Source of the DNA: Saccoglossus kowalevskii
Lineage: Eukaryota; Hemichordata; Enteropneusta; Harrimaniidae
DNA length: 38,063 bases
NCBI RefSeq assembly: GCF_000003605.2
Contig: NW_003126906.1
Location: forward strand, 19,266 to 57,328
Direction of reading: 5' to 3'
In this document: positions 12,901-24,900 of the stretch, piece after piece
Position numbering within the stretch: the first letter of the stretch is position 1
Layout of the letters: each line of letters starts with the position of its first letter
Program-made: the position numbers and the translations under genes
The notes under the pieces: generated by a model
Database searches by the model: none
Seen by the model: the letters and a program-made list of their open reading frames with translations, nothing else
What the model was told of the DNA's origin: nothing

Positions 12901-15900
12901 TTCACAATAATATTGTCAATCCACAACATGCAGGAACATCCGTTTATAATCAAGAAACAGATTACAAAGTAAGGACTGTCTGTAAAATTTTATGTCATGG
13001 CAAATGTGTTAACTCAAAAAATGTCTTAGTTTGTTCATGTCGTTTCAGAACTACTGTACAGTCATTTATCTTTTCACAAGAAGACTGGAAAAAAATGAAC
13101 TCACCTTGGCTAGAAGGAAACCCTCTGAGAACAACATGATTTCACAGATCTGTTGCAAATCTGGTACAATTACTACAACAGGTCTAAATAGAGCTTTCAC
13201 ACTCTCTGGTAACTCAGTACGACCAGCATAACCAGGATTCATGGTGATAAAAATACCCATACGATCATCCATAGCAATCTCACTTCCTTCAAACTAATCA
13301 AATAATATAGAAAGATAGCTCAGATATAATAGCAATCAATTTGAAGTGATCTGTAAGATCCAATCTAGTTTCAAATAATATAACCATGCAAACTTAAAAA
13401 ACAATAACAATGAGTTATAATATAACCTACAAGTCATTGAAAATGACACAGTCCCCGTTAAATGTTTGAAAGTTCTCTTTGTGCTCGTCATATTAAAGCG
13501 GAGGGGTTGTCGCAAGCGTGTCCTTAAAACTTGAGTTCCAAGTGGCGTATACAACAGATTGTTTATTTACATCAAAACACGTGTTCCGTGTAGTAGTAAT
13601 ATGGCCCCAAAAAAAAAAATTATTCGGCCATATTTGATCTGATTATGAAACACACTGATATGTACATGTATATGATGTATGTGCCAAATTCGAATGAAAA
13701 TGGTACATAAATTGTGGAAATATAGTAGTAAGGCCAAAAAGTCAGGTGGCTGCCATCCTTGACTAGATTTTGAAACAAATTGTCATGGACATGCTTCCTA
13801 ACATGTATAACGTACATGTATGTGCCAAATTTGAATGAAAACTGACAGAGCACATCCAAGATACTGCATAAAATCTTTGATCCAATTGCGAAATAAATCG
13901 TCATGGACATGTATCCTAACATGAATAATCTATGTACCAAGTTTAAATGACAACTGACAAAGCATGTCCAAAATACAACATTTTACAAAAAACAAGATGG
14001 CTGCCAGTCGGCCATTTTGAATCGAATCTCTAAACCACTGCATGTGCATATGTCCCACATAAGGTACTAGGTACATGCAAAGAATGAACGGAATCAGTCC
14101 ACAGGATTCTGAAATATGACTCTGGACAGACTGACGCACGCACGGACGGACGGACGAACACACGGACACACGGACGCACGGACGGACAGAGACCGAATTA
14201 TAAATCCCCGTTTTCGGACTTCGTTCCAACGGGGACTAAAAACCAGATATCCGCCTAAAAGGTTGATTACAAAAGAAAACAATTTCACATAGTTGGAGAA
14301 GAAAGCTATGACCTATTTGAGTGTGTCAATTGAAAGTGGTGTGGTTAGTATAATGGTATATTGCATCAGTAGACAGACACACGGACAGTTGGAAGTCATG
14401 TATCCTAACATGTATAATATATGTACCAAGTTTGAATGAAAACTGACAAAGCATATCCAAAATACGACATTTTCAAAAAACAAGATGGCTGCAAGTCGGC
14501 CATTTTGAATCAAATCGCTAAACCACTGCATGTGCATATGTCCCACATAAAGTACTAGGCACATGCAAAGAATGAACGGAATCGGTCCAAGGGATTCTGA
14601 GATATGACTCCGGACTGACGCATGGACACACGGACGCACGGACGGACAGAGACCGAATTATAATATAAGTCCCCATTTTCGGACTTTGTCCGAACGGGGA
14701 CTAAAAACCAGATATCCACCTAAAAGGTTGATTACAAAAGAAAACAATTTCACATAGTTGGAGAAGAAAGCAATGACCTATTTGAGTGTGTCAATTGAAA
14801 GTGGTGTGGTTAGTATGATGGTATATTGCATCAGTAGAGAGAAGTTACAGTTTTTACTTTTTTGCTGTACTGTCTTTGTGCATACTTTACGACATCCTTG
14901 TAATAAGTTTGTATAATAAAACTTACCTGGAATTTCTTGAGGTGATGGATAAGTGCATTCCTGATGGTTTGGATTTGTGATGAAATAACTGAGAGTACAG
15001 AGACATCGATACGATTGAACTCATCAAAACAACCCCAGGCACCACACTGACAGAGACCTGAAAAGATCTTACCAACCGCCTATGAAGGATAATGCACATG
15101 TAATGGTTAGTAATGAATTTACGTCATATATATCCTATTGTATTTAATTCCTTGTCTTTTGACCAAGTATAGTTACTTACTTTGTAATCCATACCCTCAC
15201 CACAGTTGGTCACCACACATAGAAGACCCAGTGCTTTGGCTAAATCTTTAGTTGTTTCAGTTTTCCCAGTACCAGCAGGTCCAGCTGGAGCCCCACCAAG
15301 TTGCATAGATAATGCCTACAGGATATTAAACACAAAAGTGTTTTACAACTAAAATTGATGTTAATCCAAGCTTTGCATTCTTTTGCCATGCTTTCACAAA
15401 GTTGTTGCACTCCCTTGTGTTAAAGCTCATAGCAGTACATGAACAAACACTGAAAGCATCAATTCGTGTGACGTAGATATGTTCCTAATCAAAGTGTCAT
15501 TTACAGTAACATAGGTGTGGATACACCACATTACAAGATACATGAACCACACTAGAAATCTGCTGACCTGTGTGAGTGTGAGATAGATTCTATCAGTGAG
15601 TGGAGTAATAACCAGTCTACCATTAAGACCCATGTATTCATAACCATATCCAAATGTACCAGTGCACTGTCTAACATTCAGTTCATCTGGTTCCTTGTCC
15701 CAGTAAAATCTTAGCTGACTCTCCCATTCAAATTCACGGTAATCCATAATACTGTAATTTCAAGCAGAAATTCATAATATCAAATTTTTGTTTGCTTTGA
15801 CAAATCATACTCTACACAATCTATAAACAAATGAATATATTTACCTGTCTCTGACAAAGCCATCAATAATATCTCTTGCATGTACATCAATAATCAGTAC

Positions 15901-18900
15901 TGTATTGAACTTTGAACGATCATTCTTAGACAATGGTGAACGCACCTACACAACAGATAAATTATTGAAATGTTAGACAATGAAAATCACAATTTTTTTC
16001 AGTACTGAGCGTGTTACTAATATCCTCAAAATTACAAGATTCAGAAAGTGGTGCAAGTTCTTGATATTTGATCTCTTGACCAATTTTTTTAGGCCATACC
16101 ACTAGTAAAATTTCTTGATATAAAGAAATACTTTCACCACAGACACAATGCATAAACAAGGATAAAGTGAAAATTTGTCATTTTTTAAAGAAATTTCAGA
16201 CTCTAGTCTAGTTTGTGACACCAACATTTTTTTTTTTTTACATTTTTCGGTATTCCAAAGAGCATAATTTCAATTTAGTAAAGTATGAGTGTAGATAAGT
16301 ACTGTGCAGTAAAAATATTGCTTTCTCCAAGTACAAAATTTACAAATATTAGGCAATACCTACAATCTAATCATTTTATAGAATTATATACTTTTCTCAA
16401 CAACAACAAAACTTTTAAACATTGGATAAAATAATGATTAAAACAAAGCAAGCAGTACAGAAAGTGTTAACTGGAATATTTTGAATTTATTACTGACTTT
16501 ACCTGAACTACAAGTGAGTCAATCTGCTTGTGCATCTTCTTAGCATAGTTCTTCATTGCACCTTTGTCACCTTTCTTAAATTTCATGAAGACATCCTCAA
16601 CTTCCCAAGTCCACCATACTTGATTGCCAGCTAATACAACCATACCTTGGTATAAATACATCCATTCCACTCTGATACAAGAAAACACGGCATAGTTTTA
16701 CTATCTTGTCAGTTGTGAAATTGTAATTTTACAATAATAATAAAAAGTAACAGCAATGATCAGATAAGAATTGTTTGAAATATATTGTAACCACAAGAAA
16801 ACAAGATTACAAACTTACAGTGATCACAAGCCAAAATGTAGGTGTTCATTATTTCTTTAAAAATAATGTACCCAGTATATTACCCGGCCAATTTTTGCAA
16901 TAACTAGAATTTTGAAAGACACTCCTAGCTACAATAAACTTGTTGTAGTATCAAGAATGCATGGTGTTGTAAAACTATTATATAACACACCTTGTGACAC
17001 CATCAGCACAATATTTAAAGATAGCTTCCTTTGTTATTAATCTGTTTGTGCGTCTCATTTCATGCAGCACATTGGTCATCCAGTCTTCCACTCTACCTTC
17101 AGCTGGTATTTTCTGTCGGAATTCCATCACTTCACCCTCTGCAGAAATCATAGCGGCAGCATTCAGCTCACTAGAACTACTGGTTTCTTCAAATCTCAAA
17201 GAAGCAATGTTATCATACATCTAGAAACAGGAAAAACACAGTTAAAGTTTATGTATGTTCCTCTTTGTGGGTGCAGTCTTCAAGAAAAAAGATGCTTGAT
17301 CAAGCTGAATACATCTAGTACATTTTTTAGTGTTAAAGTATGACCAACAAACTCACTGAATTTTGTACCCATGTTTAAAGCTCTAATACAAATTTGTTTA
17401 TACAACAATGTACAACAAACACAACAAAAATAAATCAATATCATTTCAAGTCAAATACAAACAGAATATTCTGAAGCCAGGAAATTGTTACCTTAATTAT
17501 GTGTTCTTGTACACATGTTGGATCACTGCTACCTAGAATAGACAGCAGTTCATCATCTGAGATAAAGAAGAATCGGGGGAATGCATTACGTTTGGAATCC
17601 AAGTAATCATTCAAACTTTTCTGACATTTCTCTAATCCTAGACTAATACTCTCAAGGTCCTGTAGACGATTTTCAACATGGCAGGAATCTTTGATTTTGG
17701 GATTCTTTTGGGTATCTTGCATAATCTGAAAAAAAATAAAAATAAAAATTCATCAGTACTTGGATTGATGTAGCTGTTCATTGGAAGTTGGATCTCTGTC
17801 AGTCTGTATGACAGACACCAGAACATCATAAACTATTCTTATTACCATTTCAGCAAAATATAGAAGAAGCATGTTACACCCAAGTAATGATAGAGTTCAA
17901 TGCACTTGGCAGATGCTCTGCTATCAAAATAACCTACCTTTTTGAACATTTTATCAATACCATCAAATTTCTTTGCTTCTTCAGGCAGCTGTGATCTAAT
18001 ATCACCACCAATGAAGATACTTTCAAGATACATCCATTTACGTTGTACTACCATCCAGATCTATAATCAGAAAAAAAAACAATTGGCAATTACTACAATG
18101 ATAGTCTGAGAATGAGCTAAAAAACATTATATGGTGAACAGGATGAGTGGAGAGCTTCTTAATGTTTGCAAATACAAAAACATTCTCTAAAATTATAATC
18201 CAATACTACAACACTTAACTAAAGTAAGCCACTATACATGTATAAATCAATACTGATTCTGATGTCAACATATATAATACATACCTCCAAAACTTCAGCA
18301 ATAAGGGACAAACTTTTTTCCCAATTTTGTACATTGGCAAGAAAAGGACCAATGAACCTAGATGCAGACATAGACTGAAGATTCATAGCATTGTCATCTA
18401 ATATTTGCAACACTTCATCCACAGATCCCAGGATAAACCCTCTTTCCTGAGTTCCTTTCATGTATTTCTGCACCTGGAATTTCATTCCGTCCCACGTGTC
18501 CTGTACTTCTTTGATTCCCTGTGTGAATAAATACAATTATTATGCAGATCAATCATGTAGGAATGTTCACACATAAAAGAAGCAACAATGAACAAGCCAA
18601 ACAAGAGTACTGTTGAATAATCTAAACCAGTCTAAAGAGACTAACATAATTTAATATTATCCAACTTCTTTACATTTTTACTCCACAAATATGTTAATAA
18701 TGTGTGTCATCTTGAAGTAAATTCTCAAGATCTACCAAGACCCAGTTAAGTGTTTTTGCCAAAAAATATATTTACTTATTAACAAGCACAACAAGTTGAA
18801 ACTGTGTATATTACCTTTTCAATACTTAATTCTTTGGATGCGCTGTTGACAATCTCACCAATGGACTCAGCATAGTTGTGTAATTCCATAGCAAATAATT

Positions 18901-21900
18901 TCTCTAATGTCAGTGTTTCTGGATTCATATCAAAGTCTTTACCAGTCTTTGTCATCAGGTCCTTCCAATGGCTATGAAGAAACAAAAGCATTACTGGGGT
19001 ATCAAATCAAATCAAATTTTTCCCAATCATGGAGGCTTTCAGCATTCAATGTGTTAAAAACATATACTGGGTATGATAGGTAGTTGCATTTATGTTTGCC
19101 CATAGACATGTAGAAACTGCATTTAGAAACTAACAACCTGGCTAATTAAATACTTACCGCTCACGGAGAGCCTCATGTTTGAGATCAAGCAATAATGGCA
19201 GTGAATCTTTGAATTCTCTTAGTTTTGAGTCTAAGAAATGTGCAGATGGTGTAGTTTTAAATTCTCTTGGCAGTTTCTTGAGCTGTTTAATGAAGCCGTC
19301 GATACCATCTTGTAGTTGATTTACATTCAGATTTGCCCACAATGTCTGGGCCCATTCCTCTCTGGCAGCCTGTAATTAGTGATAATGATACAATCATACT
19401 ATTACATTCTGCCAATCTATGTGATAATTTTTGTATTTGTCTGGTACTGCACATTTTGAAAATGAACTAGTAGGTAAGAAGAGATTTAAATACAGATGCA
19501 GTGAGACAAAAATTAAAACCATCGTGAAAGGTACATTCAATATATTAGACAAAACAGTCCCAATTAGTCCATATACTCACCTTTTGTTGTTTATAAATAC
19601 TATAAATAGATTCTAGTCCTTTCATTTCTTTCTGAACGGCTAGCAAGTCAGGATACATAGTGATTGGAAGATCAAATAATCTCTCTGCATTGGCTAGTTC
19701 CTGTCTATCTGCCTCGTAGTCATCAAGCTCCTTCTGATAAATAGTAAGAAGTTCAAGTCCTGTAAAAAAATATATATTGAAATTGTTACTTGAAATTTAG
19801 TATCATGTGACATTCAATAGACAAATTTTGGATTCTCTGGTTGCAGTATTAGGCAAATATTTCACTATTGCAGATTCAGTTTTGTTTTGAACATGTTGAT
19901 TCTCTCTTGTAGTCATCCATGTTACCTTTGAAATTTTATGAACATTCCATAAAAAATAAAGAAACAAGTTTACAATTTATACACACACAAGAAAAATTGA
20001 CATAATATAATTTATATCATTTTGGTGTCCATGGTAAATAGCCATATAATGACTTTCAGCTTTTGAAAACTGAGACAAATGGGCTAGATGACCTGTTGTA
20101 AAATCTGTTCTGTCTATTGCAGCTTCTGGTGAATCCACACACCAAGAAATGCTGCTTAATATTTTGTAAGATGTTTACACATTTTGATTAAGTGTTTACC
20201 AAAATTCATATTTTTCATTAAAGCCACCTTTAAATCTGACAGGAGAAATAGGAGGAAAGATAAGTTTCAAAATATAGCTGAAGAGATACGCACCTTTATC
20301 CAGGTCTGCACCACAAGCTCCAGGACCTTCAAGTTTAAATTTTTCTTGAAATGTAGACAGTTCAGTTCCAAAACCTTTGATTTGATCAAGAGTGATCTAT
20401 AACAGAAAATTCAAATTAATCTAACATAGAGATTGTTTGTCTTTGTCACAACTGTGCAATATAGTTGGAAGCGAGACATAATACACCCAAGAAACCTGTC
20501 AAATTATTGATATATAGTAAATATTCAATATACCGATTACTGTCAAAAGAGACATAATGTCAGCTAAGTTGTTGTTTGGTTTGATATGAGCATCTAAAGA
20601 TTGTTTAGAATAAGTTTGTCCAAACCAACCTAAACAGTAGATGTCAAACTAATAGTGGGGGATTCAGACACGTTGAATATAAACAGAAGATCACAAAGCA
20701 ATTGTCTTTGAATTTATTTATTTCAATCATAAAAATTGCTATATGATATTGTCTAAGTTATCAAACAAAATGAATATCAGGACACAATCACTGATGTTTC
20801 TAGTGCATATCTTTAGGCTCATAAAGCAGGACTCACCATGGTAAAAATGTTTTAACAGTGTAACAATTTCATGACACACCAGTTAGCAACTTAACGAACA
20901 ATGATGCTGTTTTGGTGTAACAGCAATATTGGCTTCAAGCTACAGAAACTGATATTGAGGGATCAAATTTGAGGTCTGTCCAATTTTAGCTGGGACAGAT
21001 GACTTGTGAGCAAATGAATAAAGATAACAAATCATGTTATTACGTTTACTACATTGCTTTTATAGAATACAGGCAAATTTTAATTTAACCCCCGGATATT
21101 ATAGATAAGTTGTGCCCAAGGGAATGATGGGCCTAATTCTTCTGATGGTATTGGCTTGTGCAAGTATCATTGAACCACAAAATACCTTAGATGTACCAGT
21201 ACCTACTCTAGATCCAGTAGGTGCAGGCATAGGTATTTTAAGAAATGACATTACTGACAACTAAATAAATCCTAGTTTACCTCTGTGAATTTTTTCTTGA
21301 CTACAATGAGGCTGGCATCCACATGTTTTGACTCCATAAAAAGATCTTCCCATTTCTGTCTAATATTGTTGGTGAGTGTGTTCTCTTCTTCTGTCACTTC
21401 TATATTATACATGGCCAGTGTTCTATACCGCTCCTTAATGTCAGTAATTCTCAGTTCAACTTTGAGTGACATGTCCTTGATATCTGCAATAACCCTCAGC
21501 ACAAACTTCAGATCTTCCAATGTGTCGGGTGACTTCTTTAAGTCTTGTGATAATTGCTAAGAAAGTGAAAACAAATCCATTTTAGAAAATCAGAAATTAA
21601 AAAAAAAAAATAGTAGAACACCTTGCAGACTGTCAAGCAAATCAGCCAGATAATCAAATCACAAAATAAAGCATGCTAAATAATGTGAATATCTTAAGCC
21701 TAGTACTGAAAATAAATAATTTTTTCAAATAGGAAAAAGGCTGAATGCAAACAGGAAGGGATGTCACACAACACTTTGAATGTTCACACCCTGTGTTTTG
21801 TGTTTGGTCACCTTGACTGCGGCAGGTGTCGTTTGAGGAGGTAGGGTATCCTTGACATTTGTTTCCAACTCCTTTGAATATTAGCAATTACGCAGAGATA

Positions 21901-24900
21901 AAAGAGAAATGTTAAAAGATCGGATGAAAATGTTTTGAACATATTAGTAAGAAAAAACTAATACATCTCTGTTTGACCTTAGTATTATAATGATATCTCA
22001 CAGAAATAGTCAAATAATGAAGGCTGATGAGTTGAGTGATACAAAGTGAATCTGAATTATCTCCAGACAGAATTTATCTCATGAAATGACAATGAATTGA
22101 AGCAATGATATTAACAATGGACTGTCTGTTGGACTGAAGAAATGAGGAAAAAGCTCTTATGTTAGAACATATACTGGTAACACATTATATAAAAAAATGT
22201 TTAACTTCATATACCTCTAATTCAGATTTAAGACTGAATAGTTCTTCTTTAGCGGAATCATTAAGTAATTGTCCCAGTGATTCTACCCATTTCTGTGCAT
22301 GTTCCTGTACAGTCTTTGCTAACGGTGATAGATGTAAACGAACACACTCTTGATCTTTGATCATTTGTTGGTTACCAACCTGAAATAAATATTAAATAAT
22401 AATTAAATACTTGAGTACATTTGATATTAAATAATGATTGCAATATAAATTTTACATAGTCAGGTCACCTGCATATGAGATTGCTGTCTTTGGAATTCAA
22501 TTTAGTTCAAAAATACAAAGACAATACTCTAAAACCATTTATTTTCACTGGCATTTAATTTCACTATTTTGATGCTCTAAGCAATTTCAATGGGTTTAAG
22601 TTCATAAATTTGGCAGGGAAACAATGAGTTTATTTATATGTTCACATAGATTTAATTTAGCGGATTTTACTTATCAGTGAAAATGACAGAATTAAAAACC
22701 AGTGATTAATTAATGCTTTTACAGTATCTGTGCTACCATCTACTGCTGAAGGAACATCATGAACTTATTTCACACCTATTGATTATTATTTCAGCAGTGA
22801 AGAGGTACTGGTACATTAACATTATTCTTACAGCTAAGAGTATATCAACTACTGAAGTCATAGGGAATACTGTAAATGCAACAAACCTCTTCAAAGTTCT
22901 GCGTAAAGTAAGACCAAATTCATTTTATTTACCTCTTTGGCAAGATTACTGTAGAACTGTAGTTTCTCATCATAAGACACACATGATGGTTTTTTAACTG
23001 CAAACTTCTCTAGCATAATTGTCTTGTCTAGTTTCCAAAGTGGCCTGTATCTCTTCCATCGGTTAAGGTACTTGGTGAGAGTGGACAATGTCTTTTGTAT
23101 GTTACTAGAGATACCTACGACTAGGTCTACAATTGATGGATCAGCAGAAATATCGCTGAAGAATGTGAAGAGAATAGGTTCGTCCTCGCCTTCCACATTC
23201 TGTGGTAATGTTTCAATACATGTACCATTCATCCATCGGATAAAATTCTTAGTTCTGTAGAACAGAAACACAATGTAAAAGTTCTTCAAAATTCATTTAC
23301 AAGAAGTTGTTCACCTTCACTTGTGATTCCAATATTTTCCAAGTCAACTTTCTTATACACATGTATGAGAAAATGTTATGCTACCAATGAAAGGGTCATT
23401 CCCTAAAACATCTTGCTATTTACATTTGTACAGTAGTTACTGAGGACAAAGATTACTAAATATTTTCTATGATACTTTATTATGAACTGGGGTAAACACA
23501 TCGTAATTTAGAGTTTTATGTTGACAATATGCAATTGAAAATAATTGAGCTCCCAACATTATGAAAAAATTTCGTAGATGTGGATTTTTCAAATTTGATC
23601 AATTAGAAGTACATACAAACCAAATGTATTGTATGCTGAAACATTAAAATATGAATTTATGACACCTCTGCCATTTACGTAAGCACATACACTTTTCATA
23701 CAGAAAATTCAGTATCTGATTACGTATTGTATTTCTAAATACGATATAGGACTATTATATGGTTAGCATTTCATAACTTACCCTTCCACACAGTCTCTAA
23801 CACATTGCATAGATAACTTGTATATTTCATTAGCTGCCGGTGACAAGATGAGTTCTGGTGATGTCAACATTGCCTCTATTTGGAATAAGGGTTTCTCTGA
23901 TGTTATGGCATCATTAAAGATACTAAGATTTCTAGTTATGAGCTGTAATACAGAGAATATGTATGCATTAATATTTTTTCAACAGTAATCATACATCTAT
24001 ATGCACCTAGATGTCAGTATGCAAAAATGATTGAAATCTGGAAATTGAGGCAGAAACTATTAAATGTGTTGAAGATATCGTTGACATCAACCTGAAGTCA
24101 TACTCTCAAGCCAAATACACGGTAACAACTCAGTCCACAGCCTCCTAGTTGAAGTTATTGTATGTTGCATTAAGTTTGCATAGTGTCTTATAACTGTAGG
24201 ATTGCTTACCTTTGTGAGTGATTCATAGACTCTTCTCTCCCAGTATGAATAATATGAAGCTAGTCTTGGTGATTTGCCAGTGTTGGTATGAACCACTAAA
24301 CCTTCCATTTTAGTTAATAAGGGACCAATAGCACGGTACTTCCTAGCTAATAATTCAAATGTGTGAGCTCTTTCTTTTTCTATATGCTCAAAGAATTCCT
24401 GGATCAGAAGATGCAAAAGAAAAAAGCTTATATCTGGTTTTGTATTTTCTCTATTAGAAGTGTATGTAAACTAACATTTGCAGTTACTGGATCTTTAAAA
24501 TACGTAAGTGCATGTTCTACTAATTGAGCAAATACTACCGGTACATACAAACAATGATTAAAGGATGTACCCGGTATATGTTAGTGCATTGACTGACTTG
24601 TAGTGGAGGTAAAATGCAGTACTGTTCGAGTGCAAACTTTGCAATAATCTTGTATTATACATCATTAAATTGATCTGAATCTCTTTTTGTGACGTATTTT
24701 GGCAATATAATAAAGTTTAGACCAGTTTTGAAATTTTATAAACAAATACTATAGGCCTTGTTGCAATGGAGTAAATCTGTAAAGACAGATTTACATGTAG
24801 TGTATCAGACAAAATATCATAATTCAAAACCTTTGGTAGACCATACCTTAGCACTTGGCAGCACATCTGTAAACTTGACTGATGGTCCTCTGAATAAATC

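Noticed and set aside
13930-14639. Overlapping minus-strand ORFs rich in Ser-Val-Arg-Pro-Cys
   Set aside because: They come from the CGGACGGACGG tract in the duplicated repeat; no start context, homology or conservation.
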